DNA from: Polaromonas sp. CG_9.7
Lineage (GTDB): Bacteria; Pseudomonadota; Gammaproteobacteria; Burkholderiales; Burkholderiaceae_C
Direction of reading: 5' to 3'
Length of the DNA stretch: 64,000 bases
Assembly: GCF_015752205.1 (NCBI RefSeq)
Contig: NZ_JADOVG010000015.1
Coordinates: 1-64,000, forward strand
In this document: positions 6,817-16,097 of the stretch, in pieces
Position numbering within the stretch: position 1 is the stretch's first letter
How the letters are laid out: every line of letters starts with the position of its first letter
Translations under genes and position numbers: made by a program
The notes under the pieces: model-generated
Told to the model about the DNA's origin: nothing
The model's input: the letters and a program-made list of their open reading frames with translations, nothing else
Databases searched by the model: none

Positions 6817-9672
6817 TCACCCCATCAATCTCAGCCCCGGCGGCAGCGATTCGCCAAGCATGCGGCGCTCGGTGGCTTCGTCGAGTTCGACTTTTTCAGC
6901 CACCATCGCCAGCCAGGGTACGGGCGCGTGAATCGCCCTGAGCCGCCCCAAGACCTGCTCGCGCAGCGCAGGCGGCAGGTCACGGGCCCGGTCGTCGGTG
7001 ACGCGCGCCAGGTTGACGGCGGCAAAGGCGGCGGCTTCCAGGCGTTTCCAGTCGAGCGCCAGCAGGCGTTCGGTCCACGCCGAAGCGGTACCGGGCGGCA
7101 CCACGTCATGCGGGCTGCCGTGGAAAGGCGCGCGCGTACCGATGCGGCCCAGCGCCCACAGGAGCAAGCTGTCGTCGGCGCTGCTGTCATGGCCGGCGCG
7201 CTGGCGGGCGGGTGGCGCGACGCCGGATTGATTCATCCGCCCCAGCAGCCATTCGCCGATCTCGGATTTGTAGGCGGGCGGAATCCGCTCCAGCGACGCG
7301 CCCAGGCGCAGCATGTCGCCGGCGCTGCCGCTGACCGGCCGGGCACCTTCCAGGCCGTCCGCGCCCTCTTCGCTGATCTGCAGGTTGAAGGCAAAGTCGT
7401 CGAGCAGGCGCAGCTGTTGGGTAGCGTCCAGTCCGCCGGCCACGCGCCGCCACAGCGTCCACCATTCGGCGCCCACCTGCCGGTCACCAGGATGCTGCAC
7501 ACCCAGTGGCAGCAGCGTCCAGAGCTGCTGCACCCGCCAGGCGTCGAGCGCATCGCCAAAGCCGGGGCGCAGGCCGTAGCCGGCCAGGTTCAGCCAGACG
7601 CGCTCGTGCGCGGCGCTGCGGCGCCGGCCGCGTTCGCGCTGCCACAGCGCGTCGAACAGCTGGCGCAGCACCGGCGTGGTCCACTGCGCGCGGTCGCCGA
7701 GCAGGCGTTCGAGTTGCGCGCGCAGCTGGGTGACCTCTTTCGGGCTGACGGGCTGCTTGTTGGTGCCAAAGATGCGGTCGATCCGGGCAATGGCTTCGGC
7801 CATGCGCGCTGCCAGCCGTGGGTCTGGCGCTTCGGGGCCACCAGCTTGGGCTTGCGGCTGGCGCAAGTCGAACGCCAGCAGCCAGCGTTGGCGCGCGCCC
7901 GACAGCGCCACGCAGTGCAGTTCCAGCGTGCCGACGTCGGTCAGGGACGCGGCCAGCTGAACGGCGATGTCCTGCCGCGCCAGCGGGCCGTTGCTGGCGC
8001 CGGGATCGGCCGGATCGGCCGCCAGCACCATGACGAGGGGTGGCAGCCGCACCAGCGCGTCGTCGTCAAGCGTGACCAGCTCGCCGGCTTGCGGTGGCGC
8101 CTGGCCGGCGCCGTCGGCCACGGCGCTGAACAGCTGGAAGCGTACCGGCTGGCCGACGCGCAGGGCAAAGCTGCGGCCGCTCAGCAGCGCCTCGTGCCCC
8201 GGCTCGCTGCCACGCGGCAGGATGCAGATGCCGCGCGCCTGGCCGGCATCGGCCTGCTTGCCGGGCGTCTTCGCTTCGTCGAGCCGCAAGAAATAGCTGC
8301 GTGCCGAGCCGCCGCCAATGCGCGGAGCCAGGCCGCGCTGCGCCAGCCCGTGGGCCACCGCGCCGCGCGCCACCGCCACGTCGGGGTTGTCGTTGTGCAG
8401 CAGGCGCAGCGGCGCGCCGCGCCAGGCGCCCAGCGTCTCGGCCAGCCGCTGCGCCAGCGCCCCGGCGCGGAACACGCCGCCGTTGAGCAGCAATGCATCG
8501 GGCAGGTCCGGGCCGTGCTGGCGCAGGAAAGCGGCGATGTGCCGCGTGATGGTGGCATCGCGCGCATACGGCAGGCCAAAGGCGACGATGCCGCCGCGCG
8601 CCTGCACCGGCTGCGCGTCCAGCCCGACCTGCGGAAAAAAGCCGTCGACGATCAGCCGCTCGACCTCTTCGCGCTGCAGCATCACCGTGCGGCTACCGCC
8701 CACCAGCCGGGCGCCGCCGCCCAGCAGCGTGACCGGCGTCTGTTCGGGCGCGTTATGCGCCAGCAGCACCTCCTTGGCGGCGCGGCAGCGGTCCATCAGC
8801 TGCGCCAGCCGGGGGGCCGACAACGGCGCACCCGGCGTGCCGCCCATGCGCGCTTCCACGGCGTGCGCCAGCGCCAGGTCCATGTTGTCGCCACCCAGCA
8901 TCAGGTGGTTGCCCACGCCGACGCGCGTCAGGCGAGGCGGGCCGCCATCCTCCGGCATGTCCACGTCGATCAGGCTGAGGTCGGTGGTGCCGCCGCCGAC
9001 GTCGCAGACCAGCACGCGGCGGGTCTGCGCCAGTTCCTGGTCCAGCCGGCCCTGGTGGCGCAGCAGCCAGTCGTGGAATGCCGCCTGGGGTTCTTCCAGC
9101 AGGCGGACCGTGGGCAGGCCGGCCTGCCGCGCGGCATCCAGCGTCAGCGCGCGGGCGCCTTCGTCAAACGACGCCGGCACGGTCAGCCGGAGTTCCTGCC
9201 GCTCCAGCGGACTGTCCGGAAAGCGCGCGTTCCAGGCCGCGCGCACATGGCGCAGGTAGCTGGCGCTGGCTTCGACCGGCGAGATTTTCGGCACGCCGTC
9301 GGGCGCGCCCCAGGGCAGGATGGGCGCCAGCCGGTCCACCGCCGCATGCGACAGCCAGCTCTTGGCGCTGGCCACCAGCCGGCCCGGCACCTGCGCGCCC
9401 AGCCGGCGCGCCCACTGACCGATGACCGCAGGCGGCTGGCCGGCGTTGCCGCTGTCGGCCGGCCACGGCAGTTGCAGCGCGCTGGCGGCCATCTCGCCGT
9501 CGGCCGGGTGAAAGCGTACAGAGGGCAGCAGCGGCAAGGCGGTCACCTCGCCCGGTGCGACCAGCTGGTCGATGTCAAACACGCGGATGTCGGCCTGCTC
9601 CACCGCCAGGGGTGCGTAAGCGACCACGGTGTGGGTGGTGCCGAGGTCGATGCCGACGATGTAGCGGCTCAT
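6817..9672 (-). CDS. Hsp70 family protein, long variant
   Basis: A 951-residue DnaK-like protein. The nucleotide-binding domain shows phosphate 1 (GIDLGTTHT, residues 7-15), phosphate 2 (VCDVGGGTTDLSLI) and the adenosine motif (LLNGGVFRAG). The C-terminal 450 residues do not look like a canonical DnaK substrate-binding domain and lid; they are long, Arg/Leu/Ala-rich and predicted mostly helical. An ATG at 9672 is preferred over an upstream in-frame TTG at 9681 because the Hsp70 fold begins directly after it. It is third in an operon with a second Hsp70 and a DUF2760 protein. No DnaJ or GrpE partner is present locally. Clients are unknown. Confidence 0.88.
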   Translation of the reverse strand: MSRYIVGIDLGTTHTVVAYAPLAVEQADIRVFDIDQLVAPGEVTALPLLPSVRFHPADGEMAASALQLPWPADSGNAGQPPAVIGQWARRLGAQVPGRLVASAKSWLSHAAVDRLAPILPWGAPDGVPKISPVEASASYLRHVRAAWNARFPDSPLERQELRLTVPASFDEGARALTLDAARQAGLPTVRLLEEPQAAFHDWLLRHQGRLDQELAQTRRVLVCDVGGGTTDLSLIDVDMPEDGGPPRLTRVGVGNHLMLGGDNMDLALAHAVEARMGGTPGAPLSAPRLAQLMDRCRAAKEVLLAHNAPEQTPVTLLGGGARLVGGSRTVMLQREEVERLIVDGFFPQVGLDAQPVQARGGIVAFGLPYARDATITRHIAAFLRQHGPDLPDALLLNGGVFRAGALAQRLAETLGAWRGAPLRLLHNDNPDVAVARGAVAHGLAQRGLAPRIGGGSARSYFLRLDEAKTPGKQADAGQARGICILPRGSEPGHEALLSGRSFALRVGQPVRFQLFSAVADGAGQAPPQAGELVTLDDDALVRLPPLVMVLAADPADPGASNGPLARQDIAVQLAASLTDVGTLELHCVALSGARQRWLLAFDLRQPQAQAGGPEAPDPRLAARMAEAIARIDRIFGTNKQPVSPKEVTQLRAQLERLLGDRAQWTTPVLRQLFDALWQRERGRRRSAAHERVWLNLAGYGLRPGFGDALDAWRVQQLWTLLPLGVQHPGDRQVGAEWWTLWRRVAGGLDATQQLRLLDDFAFNLQISEEGADGLEGARPVSGSAGDMLRLGASLERIPPAYKSEIGEWLLGRMNQSGVAPPARQRAGHDSSADDSLLLWALGRIGTRAPFHGSPHDVVPPGTASAWTERLLALDWKRLEAAAFAAVNLARVTDDRARDLPPALREQVLGRLRAIHAPVPWLAMVAEKVELDEATERRMLGESLPPGLRLMG

Positions 9673-9745
9673 CAGGTGCAACGCATCAATTCAATGCCTG
9701 GATCTGCAAACCGCCCACGCCGGGGAAGGCGCAAAACGGCCCGCT

Positions 9746-11641
9746 TCAAGCCGCCTGCCCGCCCGCGCGCACATCGAACTCCACCTTCCAGTGCTCGCCA
9801 CCCTGCGTGGCCACCGCCGTCAACGCCAGCGTGCCGGTGTCGGTGGCCACGGCGCGCAGCCGGACCTGCACGATCTCGCCGGCCTGCCGGCCTTCGGCGG
9901 GCAGCGTGGCCTGGATCTCGCCGAGTTCCTGCAATTCGTCGGGCTGCCAGACATCGAGCAGCGCGCCCAGCGGGTCCTGGCGCCGCACTGACGAGCCGAA
10001 AAAGCGCAGGTGCATCGGCTCGCCAACGACCAGGCCGAATTCCTGCGTCTGCAGCTCGGCCTCAATGCCTTCTTCCATGCCGAAGGGCGCAATGCACAGC
10101 GCCTGGATGGGTGGCTCGAAGCCCGGAATGGCCGGCATTGCCGACTCGACCGCGACGTAATAGGCGCGCGCCGTGCCGCCGCGAATCCGCACGCCCTGGC
10201 CGCGCCGCACGTAGCCGTAATAGGCCGCGCCGCGCGCTACCGCCAGGTCCATGTCGGCGCCGCTGAGCGCGCGCGCCGCCGGGGCCTGCTCGGCGGCGAG
10301 CCAGCCGTTGAGCGTCGCCAGCGTGCGCTCGACCAGGAGGTCGGACTTGAAGACGCCGCCGTTGAACAACACCGCCGTCGGATGCAAAAAGCTGGCGCCC
10401 GCATCAATCGTTCCGGCAAAGCCTTCAAGCTCGGCCGTGGCGCCGGCCTGGCGGCCCAGCAGGGCGGCCAGGTGGCGCGTCACGCCGGCGTCCTGCGCGT
10501 ACGGCAGGCCCAGTTGCGTCAGGCCGCCGCGCGCGCGGTTCACCGGCCGGGCCGCCGCGTCCACCGTCGGGAAGAAGCCTTCGAGCAGCGACGCCCGGAC
10601 CTCGGCCTGGGTCAGCTCGGTGCGCACCGCGCCGCCGATCAGCTTGGCGCCCCGGCTGGGGACGACGAGGGGCTGCGCGTCGAGCGCGGCGTCAGACAGC
10701 AGGTTTTCCTTGGCGCTGCGGCAGGCGTAGGTCAGCGCGCGCATCTGCCACGGGTCCAGTTGCTTGCCCTCGGCGGCCAGTTTGCGCGCCACGACATGCG
10801 CCAGCATCAGGTCCATGTTGTCGCCGCCCAGCAAAATGTGGTCGCCCACGGCGACGCGGTGCAGTTCCAGGTTGCCTTCGCGCTCCAGCACGGCGATCAG
10901 CGAAAAGTCGCTGGTGCCGCCGCCGACGTCGATCACCAGGATGATCTCGCCCGGCTTGACGTCCTTGCGCCACTGGCCGGCGCTCGCCTGTATCCAGTGG
11001 TAGAGCGCGGCCTGCGGCTCCTCCAGAAGCGTCATTGACACGTAGCCGGCAGCGCGGGCCGCCTCGGCGGTCAGTTCGCGTGCGGCCGGGTCGAACGACG
11101 CTGGAATCGTGATGGTCACGTCCTGCTGGTCGAACGGCGCTTCGGGGTGCGCCTGGTCCCAGGCGTGGCGCAGATGCGCCAGGTAGCGGGTCGAGGCTTC
11201 GAGCGGCGAGACGCGCGCAACTTCGGGCGGCGCGTCGTTTGGCAAAATGGCAGCGCGCCGGTCCACACCGGTATGGCAAAGCCAGCTCTTGGCGCTGGAC
11301 ACCAGGCGGATCGGCGTCTGCGCGCCGCGTGTCCGCGCCATTTCGCCGACGGCAAAGTCCTGCTCTGCGCTCCACGGCAGCGCCAGGTCATCGGCGGCCA
11401 GTTCGCTTTCATGCGGCAGGTACAAAAACGACGGCAGCAGCGGCAGGTTGCCGACACTGCCAGGCGCGGTCAGTTGCGGAACAGCGAGCACGCCGTAAAC
11501 CGTTTTTTCGCCGTCGCTGGCGCCAATGTCCACCCAGGCCAGCGCGCAGTGCGTGGTGCCCAGGTCGATGCCGATGGAAAACTGCGGCCCGTCCACGGCG
11601 CTTTCAGCTTGGGCGGTCTTGTCAGTCGTGGCGGCGTTCAC
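9746..11641 (-). CDS. Hsp70 family protein (HscC-like)
   Basis: A 631-residue protein with FSIGIDLGTTHCALAW at the N-terminus, the phosphate 2 motif VIDVGGGTSDFSLI and the adenosine motif LFNGGVFKSD. Residues about 400-631 form a short beta-rich C-terminal part ending without the usual EEVD-type tail. The GTG start overlaps the stop of the upstream DUF2760 gene by four bases (GTGA), so the pair is translationally coupled. It is paralogous to the neighbouring 951-residue protein but diverged. Role inferred: a specialised chaperone module; no client or co-chaperone is identifiable. Confidence 0.88.
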   Translation of the reverse strand: MNAATTDKTAQAESAVDGPQFSIGIDLGTTHCALAWVDIGASDGEKTVYGVLAVPQLTAPGSVGNLPLLPSFLYLPHESELAADDLALPWSAEQDFAVGEMARTRGAQTPIRLVSSAKSWLCHTGVDRRAAILPNDAPPEVARVSPLEASTRYLAHLRHAWDQAHPEAPFDQQDVTITIPASFDPAARELTAEAARAAGYVSMTLLEEPQAALYHWIQASAGQWRKDVKPGEIILVIDVGGGTSDFSLIAVLEREGNLELHRVAVGDHILLGGDNMDLMLAHVVARKLAAEGKQLDPWQMRALTYACRSAKENLLSDAALDAQPLVVPSRGAKLIGGAVRTELTQAEVRASLLEGFFPTVDAAARPVNRARGGLTQLGLPYAQDAGVTRHLAALLGRQAGATAELEGFAGTIDAGASFLHPTAVLFNGGVFKSDLLVERTLATLNGWLAAEQAPAARALSGADMDLAVARGAAYYGYVRRGQGVRIRGGTARAYYVAVESAMPAIPGFEPPIQALCIAPFGMEEGIEAELQTQEFGLVVGEPMHLRFFGSSVRRQDPLGALLDVWQPDELQELGEIQATLPAEGRQAGEIVQVRLRAVATDTGTLALTAVATQGGEHWKVEFDVRAGGQAA

Positions 11642-12207
11642 AGCTCCACCTCGGCCTGCGCCAGCACGCTGGCGTCGTGGCCGGCGGCCAGGCGCGGCAG
11701 CCGGGTATCAAGGGCACGCCAGCCCCGATGGCTCAGGGCGCCATGGAACGGCGCCTGGCCGACCACGTTGCCGGTCAGGCGGATGGCGCGGGCATCAAAG
11801 CCGTCGTTCAGCATGATGCGGCTGCCTTCGGCCTCGGGCTGGACCGGCGCCAGCGTGAAATGCTCGCGCAGCACCTTGGCGCAACCCTCATGCACCAGCC
11901 GCGCCGGCCCGCCGATCTCGGCGTCGGTGTAACCCGTCAAATCTTCCTGGACAAAATCGATCAGTCGTGCCTCGCGCTGCAGCAAGGCCAGCAGTTGCAG
12001 CGCTGCTTCGGGCGTGGCTTCCTTGAAGACGGGCGGTGCGACGGGCGCGGGCGCAGGAGCAGCCGCTGCGACAGGTGCGGCAGGCGCATCACCCTGCTCG
12101 CGCAACGCCTGCACGCGGGCGGCATAGTTGCCATCGCCCAAGGTGCTGAAAAAGCTGCCGAAGGCGAGCGAAACGCGTTTGAAAAAGGAAGGGGTCGGGT
12201 CGGTCAT
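11638..12207 (-). CDS. DUF2760 domain protein, partner of Hsp70 pair
   Basis: A 189-residue protein: an N-terminal Phe-rich segment (SFFKRVSLAFGSFFSTLG), an Ala/Pro linker at about residues 45-65, and a conserved DUF2760 core with LLALLQREARLIDFVQEDL and the closing GALSHRGWRA. The ATG at 12207 has aggag eight bases upstream, which excludes the longer in-frame start. It is first gene of the operon with two Hsp70 genes. The family's function is unknown; constant association with Hsp70 genes suggests a dedicated co-factor. Confidence 0.8.
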   Translation of the reverse strand: MTDPTPSFFKRVSLAFGSFFSTLGDGNYAARVQALREQGDAPAAPVAAAAPAPAPVAPPVFKEATPEAALQLLALLQREARLIDFVQEDLTGYTDAEIGGPARLVHEGCAKVLREHFTLAPVQPEAEGSRIMLNDGFDARAIRLTGNVVGQAPFHGALSHRGWRALDTRLPRLAAGHDASVLAQAEVEL

Positions 12208-12418
12208 CAAGGCTCCTGATGGCGTCGGCCGGGGCCGAACATGAAATGAAGGGATGGGGGCTTCCAGGACAGCCAGCGCCGGACGGCACGGGCTGCCCGC
12301 AGGCATTGACCGGGAAAAGGCTGGCGCGCTCTGGGCCTGAAGGCCTTCCCGGGCCTGGCGCCCCGTTGCAAAACGCTATTGTCCATAGAAAAACCGCGCC
12401 CTCAGGTGATGGCGGGTA

Positions 12419-12488
12419 GTTTTTAAGGGTAAAAAGTGCTATTTGCGCATGTCCATCATGCGCAGGCAGCTATTTAATTCATAGCAGC
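12419..12488. repeat. dispersed repeat element with 17-bp palindromic core
   Basis: Core gctatttaattcatagc at 12469-12485, preceded by a hairpin (gcgcatg/catgcgc, about 12445-12463). Same layout as the elements at 16021, 25441, 44505 and 61230: a variable left part with a GCGC-containing stem followed by the AT-rich palindrome. Confidence 0.8.
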
Positions 12489-12534
12489 ATGATGCGGCGC
12501 CATCCGCACCTTGGCGCAAGGGTTCGGACCTGAA

Positions 12535-12571
12535 CGAAAAAGCCGCAGGCCGTCTTGCGACGGCCTGCGGC
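12535..12571 (-). terminator. rho-independent terminator of icd
   Basis: Perfect 13-bp inverted repeat (12542-12554 with 12559-12571) separated by a 4-base loop, followed on the minus strand by a five-T run. It lies 48 bases after the icd stop. Confidence 0.88.
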
Positions 12572-12618
12572 CTGCAGGGCGTTGAAGGGCTGGCCTTGGG
12601 GCCGGCCCGCCCGGCTTT

Positions 12619-14856
12619 TTAGCCTTGCACCGCGCTCAGCGCGGCATTGAAGGTGGCGCTTGGACGCATCACCGCCTTGACCTTTTCCGCATCCAGCAGG
12701 TAGTAGCCGCCGATGTCCACCGGCTGGCCCTGCACTTCCTTCATCTCGGCGACGATTTTTGCCTCGTTTTCGGCCAGCGACTTGGCCAGCGGCGCGAAGT
12801 GCGCCTGCAATGCCACGTCGTCGGCCTGCTCGGCCAGCGCCTGCGCCCAGTACATCGCCAGGTAGAAATGGCTGCCCCGGTTGTCGAGTTCGCCGGTGCG
12901 GGTTTTGGGGCCCTTGTTGTTGTCCAGCAGCTTGCCGGTGGCGGCGTCCAGCGTGCGGGCCAGCAACCCGGCCTGGGTGTTGCCGGTCTTCAGTGACAGG
13001 TCTTCAAGCGACACGGCCAGCGCCAGGAATTCGCCCAGCGAGTCCCAGCGCAGGTGGTTTTCTTCCACCAGCTGCTGCACATGCTTGGGCGCCGAACCAC
13101 CGGCGCCGGTTTCGTACATGCCGCCGCCGGCCATCAACGGCACGATGGACAGCATCTTGGCGCTGGTGCCCAGTTCCATGATCGGGAACAGGTCGGTCAG
13201 GTAGTCGCGCAGGATGTTGCCGGTCACCGAGATGGTGTCCAGCCCGCGCGCGACGCGCTCCAGCGTGAAGCGCATGGCGCGTACCTGCGACATGATCTGA
13301 ATGTCCAGGCCCTTGGTGTCGTGCTCTTTCAGGTAGGCCTGCACCTTCTTGATCAGCTCGTTTTCATGCGGGCGGTACGGGTCGAGCCAGAACACGGCCG
13401 GCATGCCCGAGTTGCGCGCACGCGTGACGGCCAGCTTGACCCAGTCGCGGATCGGCGCGTCCTTGACCTGGCACATGCGCCAGATGTCGCCGGCTTCCAC
13501 GTCCTGGCTCAGCAGCACCTCGCCGGTGGCAATGTCCACGATGTTGGCCACGCCGTCCTCGGCAATCTCGAACGTCTTGTCGTGCGAGCCGTATTCCTCG
13601 GCCTGCTGGGCCATCAGGCCGACGTTGGGCACGGTGCCCATGGTCTTGGGGTCGAAGTTGCCGTGCCATTTGCAGAAGTTGATGATCTCCTGGTAGATGC
13701 GGGCAAAGGTCGATTCGGGCATCACTGCCTTGACGTCTTTCAGGCGGCCGTCGGCGCCCCACATCTTGCCGCCGTTCCGGATCATCGCCGGCATGGACGC
13801 GTCAACGATGATGTCGTTGGGCGAGTGGAAATTGGTGATGCCCTTGGCCGAATCGACCATGGCCAGCTCGGGCCGGCCTTCGTGGCAGGCATGCAGGTCG
13901 CGCTTGATCTCGTCTTGCGTGCTTTGCGGCAGGGTGGCGACCTTCTCGTACAGGTTGGCCATGCCGTTGTTCACGTTCACGCCGATTTCATCGAACAGCG
14001 CGCCGTGCTTGGCAAACGCGTCCTTGTAGAAAATCTTCACGCAGTGGCCGAACACGATGGGGTGCGAGACCTTCATCATCGTTGCCTTGACATGCAGCGA
14101 GAACATCACGCCGGTGGTGAAGGCGTCGTCGATTTCCTTTTCGTAGAACTCGACCAGCGACTTCTTGCTCATGAACATCGAGTCGATGATCTCGCCAGCC
14201 AGCAGCGACACCTTGGGCTTCAGGACGATGGTCTTGCCGCTTTGGGTGAGCAGTTCCATCTTCACGTCACGCGCCGTGCCAAGTGTCAGCGACTTTTCGC
14301 CGTGGTAGAAGTCGCCGTGATGCATGTGCGAGACATGCGAGCGCGACGCCTGGCTCCAGTCGGCCATCGAATGCGGGTTCTTGCGGGCGTATTCCTTGAC
14401 GGCCTTGGGTGCGCGGCGGTCCGAATTGCCTTCGCGCAGCACCGGATTGACGGCGCTGCCGATGCAGCGGGCATAGCGCGCGCGAATCTCTTTTTCGGCG
14501 TCGCTCGTGGGGCTTTCGGGGTAGTCGGGCAACTTGAAGCCCTTGGACTGCAGTTCCTTGACGGCGGCGATGAGCTGGCCCTGCGAGGCGCTGACGTTGG
14601 GCAGCTTGATGATGTTGGTGTCCGGGTCCTGCGTCAGGCGGCCCAGCTCGGCCAGCGTGTTGGGCACTTTTTGCGCGTCGGTCAGGCACTCTGGAAATTC
14701 GGCCAGCACCCGGGCGGCGACCGAGATGTCGCTTTCGGACACTTCAATGCCGGCCGGCGCCGTGAAGGCACGCACGACAGGCAAAAAGGACCAAGTCGCC
14801 AGCAGCGGCGCCTCGTCGGTGAGCGTGTAGATGATTTTTGATTTTCCGGCTGTCAT
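12619..14856 (-). CDS. icd: NADP-dependent isocitrate dehydrogenase, monomeric type
   Basis: A 745-residue enzyme, the usual size for the monomeric IDH-II class, which oxidises isocitrate to 2-oxoglutarate with NADP in the TCA cycle. Recognisable stretches include [27 protein letters not shown] and [14 protein letters not shown], which carry substrate and metal contacts in this family. The start at 14856 follows a clear agaggag site; longer in-frame starts lack one. It is monocistronic, with its own terminator. Phasin and malate synthase G genes on the same strand upstream form a small carbon-storage and C2-metabolism neighbourhood. Confidence 0.95.
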   Translation of the reverse strand: MTAGKSKIIYTLTDEAPLLATWSFLPVVRAFTAPAGIEVSESDISVAARVLAEFPECLTDAQKVPNTLAELGRLTQDPDTNIIKLPNVSASQGQLIAAVKELQSKGFKLPDYPESPTSDAEKEIRARYARCIGSAVNPVLREGNSDRRAPKAVKEYARKNPHSMADWSQASRSHVSHMHHGDFYHGEKSLTLGTARDVKMELLTQSGKTIVLKPKVSLLAGEIIDSMFMSKKSLVEFYEKEIDDAFTTGVMFSLHVKATMMKVSHPIVFGHCVKIFYKDAFAKHGALFDEIGVNVNNGMANLYEKVATLPQSTQDEIKRDLHACHEGRPELAMVDSAKGITNFHSPNDIIVDASMPAMIRNGGKMWGADGRLKDVKAVMPESTFARIYQEIINFCKWHGNFDPKTMGTVPNVGLMAQQAEEYGSHDKTFEIAEDGVANIVDIATGEVLLSQDVEAGDIWRMCQVKDAPIRDWVKLAVTRARNSGMPAVFWLDPYRPHENELIKKVQAYLKEHDTKGLDIQIMSQVRAMRFTLERVARGLDTISVTGNILRDYLTDLFPIMELGTSAKMLSIVPLMAGGGMYETGAGGSAPKHVQQLVEENHLRWDSLGEFLALAVSLEDLSLKTGNTQAGLLARTLDAATGKLLDNNKGPKTRTGELDNRGSHFYLAMYWAQALAEQADDVALQAHFAPLAKSLAENEAKIVAEMKEVQGQPVDIGGYYLLDAEKVKAVMRPSATFNAALSAVQG

Positions 14857-15151
14857 GGGGCTCCTCTTGCTGTTGGGAAATTGAGTTGGCCTGGCAATAT
14901 GGCTGACATGCCTGTCGTCAAGCTGAAGGACACGTCGGGTTGCCACCCTCGGGAACATCGGTTTTGCAGCGGCGGGATCCCCGCATCGACAAGCTGAACG
15001 TCGCGGTATGAATGTCAAGTCATCTCAGGATTGGAAGTTTACCCCTGTGCGCAGACCCCTCGGGCAGGCCCGCCGCTGACAACTGCAGCGCTCGTCTGTA
15101 ACAAAAGCGCAGCGCTGGACGGTGTTTCGGAAAGATTATTCAGCGCGCAAC

Positions 15152-15182
15152 AAAGAAACCCGGCGCATGGCCGGGTTTCTTT
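15152..15182. terminator. bidirectional terminator downstream of phasin gene
   Basis: A perfect 13-bp stem (15152-15164 with 15170-15182) around a 5-base loop, with A-rich and T-rich ends so that either strand yields a hairpin followed by Ts. It lies about 100 bases after the phasin stop. Confidence 0.85.
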
Positions 15183-15280
15183 GAAGGGAAAAGCTCAGAT
15201 GCAATCCGGAGCCGTGAAATCCTGTGGCCTTGACCGCCTCAATGAAGCCGAAGATGGGTCAGGGCCGGGATTTGCCGGAA

Positions 15281-15742
15281 TCAGGCGCCACGGGCCTTCT
15301 TGACTGCAACAGCGCCATTTTTCATTGCCGATTCCAGGGCATTTTCCACTTTGGAAGCAGCGTCCTTGAAGCCTTTTGCCACACTGGCAAAAGCTTCTGG
15401 TGCAGGGCTCGACTTTTGCATCGTGTCAATGCTCGACTGGAACTGTGCAACGCCCAGAGCGGTGACATCTTTCAGATTTTGCGATGCAATGGCGATGCTG
15501 CTTTCAGCCGATGCCTTCAGGGCTTCAAAAGCGGCTTTCGGCTCCTTGATGTTCTTGAAGGATTCGACGGTTTCGGCCATGGCAGCTTGCGCGGCTTGCG
15601 CTTGCTTTTGGGTCAGGTCGCCCCAGGCCTTGAGCTGGTCCATCACCGGCTTGAACGCTTCCTGCGAAGCCGCAGGGCTGAATTTTTCCGCATTTTCCTT
15701 CATGGTTTTGGCGATGGATTCAAAAGAAGTAATGGTGAACAT
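15281..15742 (-). CDS. phaP: phasin family protein
   Basis: A 153-residue, helix-forming, Ala/Lys/Gln-rich protein with the phasin pattern: an N-terminal FTITSFESIAK segment, FKPVMDQLKAWGDLTQKQAQ, then heptad-like amphipathic helices and a Lys/Ala-rich tail. Phasins coat polyhydroxyalkanoate granules and control their number and size. No PHA synthase or regulator is adjacent, as is common for phasins. An aagg motif precedes the start. Family call confident; granule role from the family. Confidence 0.9.
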   Translation of the reverse strand: MFTITSFESIAKTMKENAEKFSPAASQEAFKPVMDQLKAWGDLTQKQAQAAQAAMAETVESFKNIKEPKAAFEALKASAESSIAIASQNLKDVTALGVAQFQSSIDTMQKSSPAPEAFASVAKGFKDAASKVENALESAMKNGAVAVKKARGA

Positions 15743-15835
15743 GGGAAGCCTTTATAAAAAATGTTGCAGTGCAGCAATTATTAACCATAAACATCTTCCT
15801 GTGTGGGTTTGAATTGAAATTCAGGCGTTTTTAGG

Positions 15836-15986
15836 GTCAAGGGAACAAAAGTGGGACTACGCCAATGAAGCTGCCGCGCAAGACATTGGACGGAGCGCGC
15901 TCCTTGGCGGTAATGCGGACGAACAGGCTGAAGCTTTTGGAGTTCGCGGACCTATTCAAGCGATTGATTCCAACGCTTTGAATTGA
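15836..15986 (+). pseudogene. possible gene remnant ending at a strong terminator
   Basis: A plus-strand frame without a start codon reads KWDYANEAAAQDIGRS, then FGVRGPIQAIDSNALN and a TGA that coincides with the start of a terminator hairpin. The composition looks like protein (acidic, Ala/Asn-rich), but no family was recognised. It may be the tail of a deleted gene. An alternative frame gives a 38-residue ORF starting at an ATG near 15866. A small RNA ending at the hairpin is also possible. Confidence 0.35.
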
Positions 15987-16018
15987 AAACGGCGCCCGCA
16001 GGCGCCGTTTTCTTTTTT
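15985..16018 (+). terminator. strong rho-independent terminator
   Basis: A perfect 12-bp stem (15985-15996 with 16001-16012), 4-base loop, then seven Ts within nine bases. It has the plus-strand orientation, although both neighbouring genes are on the minus strand, so it implies a plus-strand transcript ending here. Confidence 0.88.
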
Positions 16019-16020
16019 TA

Positions 16021-16083
16021 CAAGCCAAAAAGGCCTCCAGCGCATTCTGGACAGCCTCAAGCAGCTATTTAATTAATAGCAAC
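16021..16083. repeat. dispersed repeat element with 17-bp palindromic core
   Basis: Core gctatttaattaatagc at 16064-16080, preceded by the left part aggcctccagcgc. It is one of the best preserved copies in the window. It lies just after the malate synthase stop, directly beside the terminator at 15985. Confidence 0.85.
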
Positions 16084-16097
16084 CCGCGCCACCAGAC

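Larger units (their letters stand above)
12208..12618. other. intergenic region with dispersed repeat and terminator
   Basis: Between the Hsp70 operon start and the icd stop there is no gene. It contains a dispersed palindromic element (about 12419-12488), a degenerate half copy near 12374-12387 and the icd terminator at 12535-12571. The Hsp70 operon promoter should lie between about 12210 and 12400; no heat-shock consensus was recognised by eye. Confidence 0.6.

Noticed and set aside
6781-10266. Very long plus-strand open frame (over 1100 codons)
   Set aside because: It runs antisense through both Hsp70 genes; the translation is Arg/Gln/Ala-rich with no family pattern, a usual shadow in GC-rich DNA.
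13054-14841. Plus-strand frame of 595 codons over icd
   Set aside because: Antisense shadow; His/Val/Gly-rich translation without a recognisable domain.
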